Assembly (NCBI GenBank): GCA_023053545.1
Contig: JAKZAN010000007.1
Location: 1,860,001 to 1,924,000, forward strand
Reading direction: 5' to 3'
Source: Lepidurus packardi
Lineage: Eukaryota; Arthropoda; Branchiopoda; Notostraca; Triopsidae
Length of the DNA: 64,000 nucleotides
The notes beneath the pieces were generated by a model. That model worked only from the letters and a program-made list of their open reading frames with translations, was not told the origin of the DNA and searched no databases. A program made the translations under genes and the position numbers. Of the stretch, positions 45,901-56,177 are shown one piece after another (position 1 is the first letter of the stretch; every line of letters begins with the position of its first letter).

Positions 45901-48043
45901 AGAATCGTTCCTATTTCATAAAATTGTTTTGCGTAATAGGACCCTAAAGATGAGCCTGACGATTCCAATGAGCTGGTTCCTGTAGAACATGGTGAAGAAG
46001 AGTCGAATTTCATCAATTCGGCTGTAAGTGCTTTCAAATTAAAAAAAAATAACTGTAACCACCTAACATTTAATGAATTTCAGTTGAGAGGCGATAAAGA
46101 CAGCGAATCTTACGCGTTGGCAATCGTTGGAGGGAAACTGGTAGCCAGGTTCAAGTCTGGGACTTCTGGGGAAGTTATTAGCTTGTCGTCATCAGGTACC
46201 TATAATGATGGGGAATTCCACACCGTCGTCATCCTGCGGTCAGGGCGAAAGTAAATATGCATAAGCTTTAAACTAAGTTTAGGAACGAATTTCTAAATTT
46301 TGTGCTATAATTGTTCATTTCAGGGTGGACGTTTTAGTGGATGATGAGCCGATTGGTACTGTGCGCTTAGCTCGAATAAACTCGGGTCATGTTTCATCCG
46401 AGACAGGCAGTTTGTATCTCGGTGGTCTTAAAGCTGATGCCCCACATTTTGAGTTACTAGCCACTACGATCGGCTTCCATGGTTGTATCGTTGATGCCGT
46501 ATTTAACAACGAGTTTCTAAGACTGGACGAGCCCCTTCGTTTCAACCGCGCTGCCATTGGCCGATGTCAAGAAACCCGTTCTCCTAGAACCATCGAAGAT
46601 AAAATGCTAGCTAACGAAGATGCTCCAGCTGCTTGCCGGGAAGTGCCGCAATATACCATCGAAGGAAGAGCTGTCAAGTTCGGCGATTCGCCCCATAGTC
46701 ATATTGTTGTGCCGCATAACCGCAAAGATTTCAACACGCAGTTTAACCTCACTTTCAGTTTCCGAACACACTACCCCAATGGCATTTTCTTTTACACTTA
46801 TGTAAGTGCTGTTCTTCTTAACCTCCCGTGGAATCGAGAAACGTTTTTAATGGATTTTCTTGAAATTAGCTCAACAAGACTAAACACATGAATTTCATGC
46901 TTGTAAGTCTTCGCGATGGCAGATTGACTGCTACATTAGGAGGTCGTCGCAAAGAAGAAGTCGTGTCCGTAGGAGGCTTAAACGACGGGAACTGGCACAA
47001 AGTGGCTGTGAATAAGGATAAACGCAAGCTATCCATAACAGTTGATGAATTAGCGCCAGTGCGCGGCAAAGCACCTAATAGACTCAACTTGGATAACCAA
47101 CTCTTCGTGGGAGGGCTACCAGAAAATGGCATAGCAATTGCAGAGAATATGGTAGGTTAACAACGGAAGTTAGCACATATCTTTACTAAAAAGAACAATT
47201 ATTTTGCAGCCCAACGAGCCCTTAAAAGGCTGTCTAAAAGATTTGGCAATCAACGGAAGAAAGTACGATTTGGCTGGTGGCAAAAATATGGTTCACCGCG
47301 TGGGGCAGTGTTTTGCGCATGTAGAGCGGGGATCATATTTTGCAGGAGATGCCTACGCCGTTTACAGTAATTTGATGGAGCATCAGAAAAAGAACTCAAC
47401 TTCATTCATTGGTTTTATTAGGCAATAATTTCAAAGTAGGGGCTATGGCGGATATTGAAATGGAATTCCGTAGTACAGAACTGTCAGGCATACTTCTGAG
47501 TGTATCAAACGAAGGAGGATCACCCGCTTTGTCGCTGTACTTGGATGAAGGAGATGTAAGTTAACGGAATTTGCTGCCCTTTTGGTCAAAGATAAAGGCA
47601 ATTGTCTAGGTTGTCCTGTCGGTGGACATGGGAGACAATCAAACATTCTCTGCTCGACAAACGTTTCCTTCCCACTACTACATATGTGACAACCGGTGGC
47701 ATTTAATCAAAGCAAGCTATGTGGAGAATGCGTTAACCTTAAAAGTCGATGGACGAAGCGAGCAGTATGGGTTTTCCGGGAACGGAAATGTGTTCGAGGG
47801 CAAGCGCGATCGGCCGTTGTACATTGGAGGAATACCAGGTATAGCTTTATAGAAGAATTTTAGAGAAAGGTAAACTTAAATTCTTAATCAATGGATTTAG
47901 ATGGTGCACTTCAAGGAGCACTAGGAATCCGGGACAACTTTAAAGGATGCATTCGGAACGTGGTTATTCGGGGAGAGATTCGAGATTGGACGGACATGGT
48001 CAAACTTAATAATGTCTTACTCAATTCCTGTCCTTTGGAATAG
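15804..48043 (+). CDS. wb: Laminin alpha chain, alpha1/2 (wing blister) type, full-length isoform
   Basis: Basement-membrane laminin alpha subunit. It trimerises with beta and gamma chains through a coiled coil and binds receptors through LG domains. I trace 53 exons whose phases all agree, giving 3269 aa (human LAMA1 is about 3075). Order: signal peptide (residues 1 to about 39), LN to about 327, LE modules, first L4 (about 559-725), long LE array, second L4 (about 1307-1508), LE modules to about 1723, coiled coil to about 2279, then five LG domains to the end. Two L4 domains place it with alpha1/2 and fly wing blister rather than the alpha3/5 class. Long introns: 15925-20974, 21280-27520 and 32426-38087; the others are mostly under 150 bases, with one of about 710. 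Start choice: ATG 15804 gives a leader with a VHS-type cleavage site and a CAG/GTAAGA donor in the right phase. An alternative start at 20926 is discussed separately. Confidence 0.95.
18501..18510 (+). promoter_or_regulatory. TATA-like element inside laminin intron 1
   Basis: TATATAAAAG is a near-perfect TATA box in the laminin orientation. A second similar element (TATATAAAGG) lies about 200 bases downstream. I found no clear first exon that they would serve, so they may be chance or an alternative promoter. Confidence 0.3.
19159..19182. repeat. TAA trinucleotide microsatellite
   Basis: Uninterrupted AAT/TAA units, about eight copies, in laminin intron 1. A poly-C run of about 15 bases lies near 19353. 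Confidence 0.9.
21437..21520. repeat. Dispersed repeat fragment, short copy
   Basis: Begins GTCACAGAGGGCGCTGATG, closely matching copies at 31434 and 48341. About 50 bases in, it has TTAAATGTGCCGGTTT, which matches the far end of the 31434 element (near 31963). It looks like an internally deleted copy of that element. Confidence 0.65.
24374..24390 (+). promoter_or_regulatory. CTCF-like motif
   Basis: ACAGCAGGGGGCGCTAA contains the vertebrate CTCF core (CAGCAGGGGGCGCTA) almost base for base. It sits in laminin intron 2. Motif match only; binding specificity of this organism's CTCF is unknown. Confidence 0.4.
27047..27206. repeat. Imperfect tandem repeat of AAGTACAATTTTA / GAGCTGTATTTGAAG units
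   Basis: Two longer units (about 27049-27095 and 27143-27190) share AAGTACACTTTT-GAGCTGTATTTGAAGTATTTTTAAGTACAATTTTA, with partial copies between and after. AT-rich local satellite a few hundred bases before the next laminin exon. Confidence 0.8.
28911..32425 (+). other. wb: Laminin alpha exons 6-16: first LE array, first L4 domain and following LE modules
   Basis: Exons: 28911-29147, 29238-29399, 29463-29615, 29677-29817 (LE), 29898-30155 and 30231-30472 (L4, starting [12 protein letters not shown]), 30570-30795, 30857-31074, 31166-31374, 32083-32189 and 32245-32425 (LE). LE modules show the regular eight-cysteine laminin-type EGF pattern, and the ASNNFSPTC motif near 30975 is highly conserved in alpha chains. 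The L4 domain carries an RGD triplet at 30105-30113 (context PVRGDTGG). The last two exons form LE pair A, whose diverged copy, pair B, lies after the 5.7 kb intron. Confidence 0.95.
31434..31995. mobile_element. MITE-like dispersed element in laminin intron 14
   Basis: The intron between exons 31166-31374 and 32083-32189 is filled by an element beginning GTCACAGATGGCGTTGATG. It contains a long inverted repeat with arms at about 31490-31526 and 31565-31609 (AGCGCGTT ... GCACTGGTG on one side, complement on the other), then a poly-A run of about 15 bases near 31621. Its two ends are shared with the short copy at 21437. I see no coding capacity or certain terminal repeats, so the class is unproven. 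Confidence 0.5.
32426..38087. other. 5.7 kb laminin intron containing an internal first exon
   Basis: By far the largest intron in the downstream part of the gene, between LE pair A and LE pair B. Apart from the signal-peptide exon at 36968-37208 (separate entry) I see no family-related coding. Open frames at 34759-35226 and 35961-36934 have no recognisable features. No clear TATA box lies just upstream of 36968. Confidence 0.6.
36968..37208 (+). CDS. wb: Alternative first exon of laminin alpha (short isoform leader)
   Basis: Starts with ATG and a textbook signal peptide, [18 protein letters not shown] followed by ETGAQ, with likely cleavage after GA. A linker of about 57 residues follows, with twelve Lys/Arg and one acidic residue and one N-glycosylation sequon (NGT). 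The frame reaches a GT donor (GTAGAG) after 80 codons plus one base. That phase is exactly what LE exon 38088-38194 needs: the join reads [10 protein letters not shown]. From there the frame runs to the laminin stop, predicting 2311 aa. The product would lack LN, the first LE array and the first L4, but keep LE pair B, the second L4, the coiled coil and all LG domains. Architecture parallels vertebrate LAMA3A. The splice is inferred from phase and a leader-like sequence; no transcript was seen. Confidence 0.7.
38088..41468 (+). other. wb: Laminin alpha exons 17-28: LE pair B, LE array, second L4 domain, last LE modules
   Basis: Exons: 38088-38194 and 38328-38511 (LE pair B), 38713-38852, 38929-39159 and 39232-39372 (LE), 39525-39647, 39917-40090, 40163-40335 and 40470-40604 (second L4; [24 protein letters not shown]), then 40670-40925, 41022-41218 and 41275-41468 (LE, ending RHVITDHGC). 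Pair B exons are 107 and 184 bases, against 107 and 181 for pair A, with identical phases. A second RGD (context YRGDRCE) lies in an LE module near 41202. The exon at 40670 has a short extra segment ([11 protein letters not shown]) between LE cysteines. Confidence 0.95.
41601..43983 (+). other. wb: Laminin alpha exons 29-38: coiled-coil (trimerisation) region
   Basis: Exons 41601-41839, 41901-42012, 42076-42223, 42313-42460, 42519-42683, 42781-42941, 43039-43177, 43243-43468, 43519-43692 and 43829-43983 encode about 555 residues of alanine-, glutamate- and lysine-rich helix following the [10 protein letters not shown] motif that closes the LE array. This region forms the heterotrimeric rod with the beta and gamma chains. 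Conservation is low, as expected. The intron 42684-42780 appears to use a GC donor (AAG/GCAAGA), because no in-frame GT exists before a stop. Confidence 0.9.
44047..48043 (+). other. wb: Laminin alpha exons 39-53: five LG domains and stop
   Basis: Exons 44047-44193, 44357-44508, 44612-44893, 44955-45117, 45186-45351, 45413-45660, 45731-45871, 45940-46023, 46084-46250, 46324-46801, 46870-47151, 47210-47366, 47422-47555, 47610-47838 and 47901-48043. They encode laminin G-like sandwiches that bind integrins and dystroglycan in known laminins. Repeating signatures include [30 protein letters not shown]-type, [27 protein letters not shown] and the final CIRNVVI before LNSCPLE-stop. Exon 45940-46023 is an 84-base, phase-0 acidic insert in LG3, followed at once by LRGDKD. 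Confidence 0.95.
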
Positions 48044-48456
48044 GTTTCTAATCCACGCATTTTAAAAGAGCTCATCGTCTTTTGTGGAACACATGTAATA
48101 CTAAACCGCTCCTCCTAAAAAAAACTAAGAAAGTCCCGAACCTCATAAATGTGCATGGTGCTATATTTTGGTCTACATCTGTGCAGACCATTTGTGAAAT
48201 AGACAACAAACTACCTGATTCGATAATACTACCGCGTTTTCAAAAATTCGATACATCACGAACTTTCGAATCATTTGTCGCTTTTAGACAGTGTTTCAAT
48301 GGCTCCCGTATACCTTCCTTACTTTACTGTAGCGAACAGTCATAGATGGCGCTGGTGTTTGTTTTTGGCCACGCCCCCCACACCATAGTTTGGTATCTAG
48401 AGTGATGCAGCGAAAGAACACGTGGTTTTTGTGTGTAGTAAACTGCTGCATTTAGA
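48044..48456. other. Short intergenic interval, laminin alpha to PRMT6
   Basis: 413 bases holding the laminin 3' UTR and PRMT6 promoter in the same orientation. A third copy of the dispersed-repeat head (GTCATAGATGGCGCTGGTG) lies at 48340-48370, about 100 bases before the PRMT6 ATG. No other feature is visible. Confidence 0.55.
48340..48370. repeat. Dispersed repeat fragment near the PRMT6 start
   Basis: GTCATAGATGGCGCTGGTGT matches the first 20-30 bases of the elements at 21437 and 31434. Only the head is shared; the sequence then diverges. Confidence 0.55.
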
Positions 48457-49752
48457 ATGGATAAAGATGATGCCGAGTATTTCAAAAGCTATGAGGATTT
48501 AGAGGTAACCTTTTGTCGTACTTTTTAAGATGACAAGCTCAATCAAATGCTTATAGATACATATGTTGATGCTACAAGATGCCCCCCGAACTGAAGCCTA
48601 CAAAAATGCTATATTAACTAATAGTCATATTTTTCGCGATAAAGTCGTTCTAGATGTAGGAGCTGGGACAGGTAAGATTGCATATAAAACGACAGCGTTA
48701 GAATTCAATGTGCTTGTGATCCTCATTTTAACAGGTATTCTGTCCATGTTCTGTGCCCAGGCTGGTGCATCGAAAGTATATGCGGTTGAAGCCAGCAACA
48801 TGGCAGAGGTTGCCAGAGATATTGTAGAGAAGAATAACTTTTCTTCGGTGATCGAAGTGAGTTTATGTTTTACTTAATGTATATATGGAATTTTGATTTA
48901 TGTATATATACCTAGAACTAGAAACATAGTAAGCGAGGAGTTTCAACTTTCGATTTATTGTAGGTTATTCAAGCCAAAGCGGAAGAACTTGTTTTACCCG
49001 AGCAAGTGGACGTCATAATATCGGAGTGGATGGGGTTTTATCTCTTTCACGAATCAATGTTGGATTCTGTTCTTTTGGCTCGCGATCAACACTTGAAGTC
49101 GGATGGAATTGTCTGGCCATCCCATGTGACACTGTACGCCGCGGCTTGCAGTTTGAATGGTTTCTATCAATCCAAGTTGAATTTCTGGAATCAAGTTTAC
49201 GGTTTTGATATGAGCCCAGCCAAGGACTACTACTTAGCGTCAAAAGCTGCCAAACCCGAAATTCTTGTTCTTGAGCCACAAGAGGTTTTTACAGAACCAT
49301 CGGAAGTGGCCACATTCGAACTAGCTTGGACGGGGGTCGAAGACGTTCAGTCCATGCAGAAAAAAGTGTTTTTGTCTGCTGACAAGGCTGGCAAATTTCA
49401 AGGTGTATGTTTATGGTTCGATGCCAGGTTCGAAACTAATGATACCGATGACCAAGTAGTAACCTTATCGACCTCCCCCCACTCTACACCAACACACTGG
49501 AAACAGAGTGTTATCGTTCTTCCCAACTCTGCGGACATTGAAGAGGGTGAGATTGTTGGCTGGGATTTACACCTAGCTCAGAGCGAGACTAATAAAAGGC
49601 AATACACCATTTCCTTGGCCTTGCTGGACCCTGCAATTGAAGATCATCCTTTGCCGTGCAAGTGCAGGAGCGCCAAGTGCGAGCTTATTGCAGCTTGTTT
49701 ACGAAAGGAGCTAGAGGAAATGGGAGTAGATGAAATCGTAGACATTTCTTAA
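48457..49752 (+). CDS. PRMT6: PRMT6-like type I protein arginine methyltransferase
   Basis: Transfers methyl groups from S-adenosylmethionine to arginine; PRMT6 is mainly nuclear and makes asymmetric dimethylarginine on histone H3 and other proteins. Exons 48457-48504, 48557-48671, 48735-48856 and 48964-49752 give 357 aa (human PRMT6 375). Visible motifs: the YFKSYEDLEIH N-terminal motif, AdoMet motif I VLDVGAGTGILSMFCAQAGA, post-I VYAVEAS, the double-E loop SEWMGFYLFHESML with both glutamates, and the THW loop as THWKQ. The LPEQVD segment before the double-E loop and the motif I region are closest to PRMT6 among family members I can recall. The tail ends in a lysine/cysteine-containing stretch (CKCRSAKCELI) that I do not recognise from human PRMT6. 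All catalytic residues seem present. Confidence 0.88.
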
Positions 49753-50038
49753 TGACTCACAGATGAAATATTGCGCATTCTTAAAGACATTGCGCATTCG
49801 TAAGGACAAGGGAAATAACGCCCTTAAGATGAACTGTGCAACCGGACCTAGGTAGAGAAATTGTCTTTTAAAAAACAAAATATTAAAGAAATAATAACGA
49901 ATACAAATTTCGCTCCTTCAAAAAATAATACCCGCACAACTTGCTAAATTTTTTCGTGTTCTTGTCTCACATTATAGGTAACAATGCGAATCAACCAATA
50001 CTTCACGCAATAAAAAGTGTGCAATTAAACAAATTAAC
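49753..50038. other. Convergent 3' interval, PRMT6 and NEURL4
   Basis: 286 bases between two genes ending tail to tail. It is AT-rich, with AATAAA-type sequence on the plus strand near 50008 that could serve as poly(A) signal for PRMT6, and no coding signal. Confidence 0.5.
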
Positions 50039-53000
50039 TTAAATAGCTTGGAAGCGAAGTAATATCGCATGAGCCACCGCTGCTCCTTCCTCCTTGCTTA
50101 CCCACACCCCTCCGTTATCATCCGCGGGGAGAGCTGATCGACTTAGCGTAGACAAGTCGTGTCCTTCAACTGTGCTTCTTTCAACGGTATACGAACCAGG
50201 TTTCACCGCAACTTGCAAGATAGCTTGACCTTTGAGATTTCGATTCAGCACATGATCGGGATAGTCCATGGTTGGCGCGGATGGAATGGCTGACAGCAGC
50301 GACGGATAGAACCGCATCGTTAGACCGCTTGCGTCTCGGTTCTTCTCCGACGAAGTACCTGGTTGGCAACCCGACAATGCTGGCTGAACTTGCAGTGTTC
50401 CCTTGTCTAAAACATTCCGCAGCAGTGTCCATTTTACTGTATAAAATGCTGCCGCCCATTTATCGCCGTCCACGAGTGAGTTTTTGGAATAAAAACGCAA
50501 AGGAAGACGGCAGAAGCCCTAATAAAAATGTCAAAAATCAACCCAACGTACAAGCTTAGGTACGGAGCTATACCTGAAGTTGTAGAGATTTGGAATCAGA
50601 TGCTTGTCCTCTAGTGCAATTACTGCAGTAGCATTTAATGGCATCAGCGACGAAGAAAGCGATTGGTAACCCTAAATAATCTCGGAACCGCAAACAGGCA
50701 GCTCTGTAACTACACAGATGAGTATCCACGACGTCCAGCATGGGAGTATGTAGCTGGATAGCCGCTTCTAGTTTTTCGCTGTTGTCTTGATTGGCTTTTT
50801 CTTGGTCCGTTTCTATGTCTTTGCTTGACAAAACCGTAACTTGCTCACACTGGCCGTACAAATCCATGACTGCATAGACCGGCTGGGAAATATCAGCAGT
50901 GAACGCACCCTGATCCAACCCATCAATGTACACATGGAATTGATTCTGACTCAGTCGCACGCCCACATTTTGTCCCACTTGCAATTTGTCTAAATTGAAA
51001 TGGCAACGCTTAAACTTGACCCCGTCTCGGTAGACCCAATTCTCGCTTAAAATCCATGCGCGCTTGATGTCGAGCGAGCAAGTAGGTAACGGAAGCTTTT
51101 CAGATCGAGTCGAAACTATTCCAATTTTAATGGATCCCGTCCATCTGGGTTCTAGCTTATCTATCCTGACGTGATAGAGCATGTCATTCTTTAGCGGCTC
51201 TTGCGAAAACACTAAACCATGATTGTAACCGTCCTGGCGCGTCGCTTTCGCGTTTCCCATACTCAATAGAATATTCCGCCCATGATAGTCATGGAAACAT
51301 GCATGATTTATACCTAAAACAGGGAAAACAACACGTGAGTACACTTTGAAAACATTCTCAAATCATGTTGAGGTTAAAAAAGGGACACATAAGCTAGACA
51401 CCAACAAGACAGAAATTACGTAATATTACCTTGGGCTAATCGCGTTTCTCCTAGCGCTGCCGTAATACCTTGCATAGCTTCTCGTAACGCTAACTGCGAT
51501 ATAGATGACGGCAGAGGTGTCATTAACATGGCTTCTTCCCCTTCCCCGTCTGGAGTATCCTCTCCATGAGAAGTTCGTATGCTTTGGATTGACACGTGTG
51601 TTGCGGCTCCAAATAGATCCAAGACAGCATAGACTCGCTGCGGCACATAAATATGTTCTTAATCAATAATCCGACAGTAAGCACTTCAAACTTACCTTGG
51701 GCAAGTGCTGGAAAAGTTTGACTGATTCCTTGCCATTCACGCTGAGCTTTAAACATCCATCACCAGTTCGCCATAATGCTACACGGTCACCGGGAAGTAA
51801 ATTCGTCAATAATGGCAAGAAGGCGTGTCTGACTTGACTATGAAGTTTACTGCAATCCAAACCTGAAGCGTTGATTTAGCTATTACATGTCTTTTTAATA
51901 TCCTAAGTGTGTTACCTGCTCCAAACCATACAGGAGACTGCAACTCGCTAATCCTCGCTGGCAAATCGGTCGTGCTCAACTCATCCGGGTCACGTGACGT
52001 GACTCCAATGGCAAGCCCACCACACCAAATTCCTTCCACTTTCTCCAATTCAACCTGAAATCAAAGCTTTGGTTAGTAGACACCATAAGATGCAGTGTGT
52101 TCGAGTAGATACCTCGAAAACCTCGTCCGGACGTAATGGCATGGCGCTAAGCAGTAAACCGTTCTCAAACTCCCCGGTGACGCGCTGTGCGCTTCGTCCG
52201 TCTTTGGTAAGATAGATGGCTTTCCCGGTATGGGCATGGAAGCGATGACAGTTTGAGGGTACAGTTTCGGCCATGAGTGGCGAGGTAGCTATGAGCGGAA
52301 CACAAGCTGGGCTGCTGTCTGCCTCCAAACCTCCGCTTTCACGTAAAGGACTATGGACTAGGGATACTTGAGCGCACTGACCGTATAAATCAATCACAGC
52401 ATATACACCTTGAAAGGTACACAATCGTTAAGATCAGACGCAGCTTTGGTTTTAGATATTGAATATTACTGGGTGGCACGAAATCGAAAGCTTTTCCTTG
52501 ATCCTGCCCATTCAAGTAATAGTGTAAAGAGCCGTTGCCATGCCTCAGGACCCCGACTTTGGAACCCACAGTCAAAGTGTCCAGATCCAAAGGATAACCA
52601 TGACGGAGCGCTATTCCATCTTGCATCACTGCGGCTCCGCTCAACATCCAGGTATCATAGCCGATATCTGTCATGGTGGCAGGGAAATCCAAATCCTCTG
52701 GGCGTATGATAGTTACTCCTAATTCCAAGGAGCCAGACCACCTAAAAGAAATGTACTTGTTAGTAAAACTCCCACTTAATACACAAAACAAACAAAAAAG
52801 AGAAATGAAAGTGACAAAGCATTTTCTTAGTTATTTATTATTATTATTGTATACTTGTACCTGTCCACGATTCGCTCAATGACTATTTCGAAAAGTTCCC
52901 CGGCCTTTAAAGGTCTTTGGGTAATAACTATTGCATCATTAAACTCGCCATGTGCGTTGGGCCTGGATGCCGTCAATCCACCGTTTGACACCAAGGCATT

Positions 53001-55641
53001 TCTACCATGTAGATGATGAAAGGCCAAATCCCTGTTAAAATAGGTAACCTGTATCTCGCTTGTTAAAGTTTTAAATCTTTTACGAATGAATCCGTCGTTG
53101 ATGGGCAGGTCGATTCAAAGTAAGAGACGAAGAGGACGGTGAAGGAGACGACAGCGGAGGAGTGATGGGTAAAGACGGGGCGTGATCAGGGCTTTCTGTT
53201 TCTGCTTCAGTTTCAGGACTATATAACGGAGCTCGATCCACAATAGTAGCCTCCGCAGCTTGGCCGTACAAGTCAATCACTCCGTATACCGGATAAGGAA
53301 CATTATAGGCTGCCGGACCTTGATCTTCTCCGTTGACGTAAAAATGTAGCACGCCATTCAATAGCCGTTGCACTGCTACTCGATCTCCCACCTAATACAA
53401 GATTTTTTTGATTTTTAAAAATACAGAAACCGAAAGATCAATAAATTATGCTCACTTTAAGCCTATCCAAACTCCGCCCATAATCATCCAGCACCGTGAC
53501 TCCGTTATGCATGACCCCATTGCCGGTCATCATCCATGTACCGGATCGTACGTTGGTCATCGTAGTGGGAAACTCGAGCGAGGAAGGTTCGTGCGAAGTA
53601 ACTCCAATTTCTATAGATCCTGCCCACTTGGTCACGACTTTATCCAGCCTCACTTCAAAGATTTCCCCCGGTCGTAACGGTCTGGCGGTTAACACAACGC
53701 CATGATTGAAATCCTCTAAGGCGCTACACGACATTTAAGTACAGTGAATTAGTTGAGTTGAATCCCAATAAAGAATCTCCGAAACTATCCCTTACTTGGG
53801 CCGATGAGCCGTTTTGCCCGCGTTTGCTACAGCAGCTCGTGTTCCACACCGCGTGCTAAACGTGAGTGGCCGCCATAACTCATTGGGAATGGCGCAAGGG
53901 ACTAGACCTCTTTGCACGGCAATATTGTGCTCTTCGCGGGGACTTCGGTCCGAGTCAAGAATGGTTACTTTCACCGCCATGCCGTACAAATCCACAACGG
54001 CCCAAACTGGCTCTGGAGACAAAGTAGCTGCCAAGCCTTGATCTTGCCCATTGACAAAAAAATGCAATGAACCGCAAGGTTTTCTGATCAAACCAATCGT
54101 GTCGCCTTCCTAGCTCGCACCAATAAGGAAAGTTAGCTTATGGTATACTAAAAACGTGAACTACGTACTGTTAACTGATCCAGATTGACTTCTCCATATT
54201 CCCTTCGACTTCCCTTTCCATTTGTTAAGATCCCGCAGCCGGACATGATAACGGTACCAGACCTCAGGTTAGTCATTGTAGCAGGGAAATCTAAGGTAGC
54301 GGGGTCATGAGTGGTAACGCCTACTTCGATGGAACCGGACCACTTATCCACTAAGCGGTCAATCCGAATATGGAAAAGCTCGTTATCTTTAACGGCCCTG
54401 TGGCTCATGACCACTCCATGGTTAAATTCATCTATTGGCCGCCGCCGTTCAGCAGTTCTTCCATTAGAGGATAGTTTGATCAGGGAACCGCACCGCGCAT
54501 GGAATTTCAGCCGATCCGTGGCAGGAAAGGACGGAAAAGTGCGATGAGTGTTTTCCGAAGTAGACACAGGGTTGCGAGGACGGGTAACGTTCAATTCATG
54601 CAAGTCGTTTTGTGGAGATTCATTATCTGGCAATAGAGGTGACGGACCGGCAAGCAGACCATGGTTAACATTGTCAGGAGGCGTCGAAGGAGACGAAACG
54701 AAGGTTAAAGTCGCAAAATCAACTAGAGTATGAATCTTTTAGAAATGGAGCAAGAAAAATTAATACAGTTTTTACCAATTGGAGCTCTGAAGCGTAATTG
54801 CTGCGCTGGCAAAATGGTCACTCGAGTGCACTTTCCATACAAATTAATTATGGCATAGAGAGACTGTGGTAAATTGGATGCCCCAATTCCTTGTCCTCGA
54901 TCATTTACGTAAAGTACTAGGTCACCCTACAAGTTTCATTCACGTACAATTTACTGGCTCAGTGAATTATAATGGCTGCTTTTACTTCTTTTGTGCGCAT
55001 GATTCCAACGCTGTCCCCTTCCTTCAGACTGTCCAAGTCAGGGCCATACAACTCCTTAATTGTAACTCCATCTTTGAGAACGTTTGAACCAGAAACAATC
55101 TGTCATTTAGCATAAATGGTTTAATATTCGAGTTGACTTAATGAGCTTAAAAGATTACCCAAACTGATTCTGTAAGTTCAGAAGTACTTGTCGGAATACT
55201 AAGCGCTTGAGGATCAACTCCAATAAGCCCGATTTCTATACTACCAGTCCAGGAGACAATCTGCCATAAGTAAAAAACGATATGATACAAGATTACAACG
55301 AGTTGTGGAATTCTCTATCCATTTAATGATTTATCAAGATTATATTCACGGCTGACTTTACATGATAAGATGCGAAAGTATTTAACCAGACACCATTTCG
55401 AAATCCTGTGTGATTCTTTAAACGCTGAAAATATAGTTTAAGATTTACTTATACTTACTCTTTCGTCAATCCGAACGCTGAAGAGAAAGTCGTCCTCCAA
55501 GGGTTTCTCGCTAAAAACTAATCCATTGTTGAATTCTTGCCCCGCAGCACACCGACTTGCTGTTAAATTATCAACAGAAAGTGCAATTAACGAACCACAG
55601 GAAGGGTGAAACTTCACTATCGTAACGTCACTATTGGCCAT
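50039..55641 (-). CDS. NEURL4: NEURL4, neuralized-like protein 4 with six NHR domains
   Basis: Centriole- and HERC2-associated scaffold; the NEURL4 family (fly bluestreak) consists of neuralized homology repeats that bind protein partners. Reading leftwards from ATG 55641, six NHR domains can be counted: about 55641-54780, 54530-53940, 53880-53230, 53030-52350, 52260-51580 and 51330-50820. Recurring signatures are [24 protein letters not shown] and FVNGQDQG with VVDLYGMA. Early exons are 55459-55641, 55159-55260, 54986-55099 and about 54776-54927. The C-terminal part has a CYCSNC cysteine cluster (near 50625) and ends with a conserved tail, VKPGSYT through WVSKEEGA to the stop at 50039, matching human NEURL4. 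The third domain's start is unusually short. Downstream exon edges were not all traced base by base. Confidence 0.93.
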
Positions 55642-56122
55642 ATCGTTATTTCTACCCTTTTAATATATAAATCCTATGAACATAACAAGGGCAAACATCC
55701 CACTTCAGCTTTCGTTTGTTTACAAGTAGCACACTAAACAGCAATGCACAAACCGCGGAAACGCGAATGACCCAAGCCGATTCCATGCTATTCGCCAAGC
55801 CCGCGACGTTTGAAGACAAGGGGATCTATGTGAGGAAAGGGTCGTCGAGGTTATGGATCAAAATCATCTAACTTACCATTGCACAAATCTGTACTAAACT
55901 GGGTCGTAATACTAGTAGTAATCTAAAAAGACAACGTCGTTCTGCTTGACAAAAGAACCCAAACCCCAACTCACTAATAGACATTCGTTAATATTACACC
56001 CCAGAGTCAATTAGCTACGAACGCGAAGTGGAAATAAACTAAGGAATGTACACTTTCTTTGTAAAAACTCCCGTCACGAGTAAAAAATATTAACGTATAC
56101 TGTTACAAAAGATTTCGGCAGA
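55642..56122. other. Interval between NEURL4 start and the phosphatase distal terminal exon
   Basis: About 480 bases that must hold the NEURL4 promoter and the 3' UTR of the nuclear-type phosphatase transcript, both on the minus strand. No coding frame is supported. Confidence 0.45.
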
Positions 56123-56177
56123 TTAGTTGAACCCAGTTCGTGCCCGTTTCCGTTGTGGTTCGCTGTCATCCCGATCT
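56123..56177 (-). CDS. Ptp61F: Alternative terminal exon of the phosphatase, basic nuclear-type tail
   Basis: On the minus strand a good acceptor (GTGTTGCAG) precedes an exon reading (R)DRDDSEPQRKRARTGFN-stop. It accepts the same donor (57377) in the same phase 2 as the membrane exon, giving a 503-aa protein. The RKRAR cluster resembles a nuclear localisation signal, matching the known nuclear forms (fly Ptp61Fn, human TC45). The exon is only 55 bases, so the call depends on phase, acceptor and the family precedent. Confidence 0.7.
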
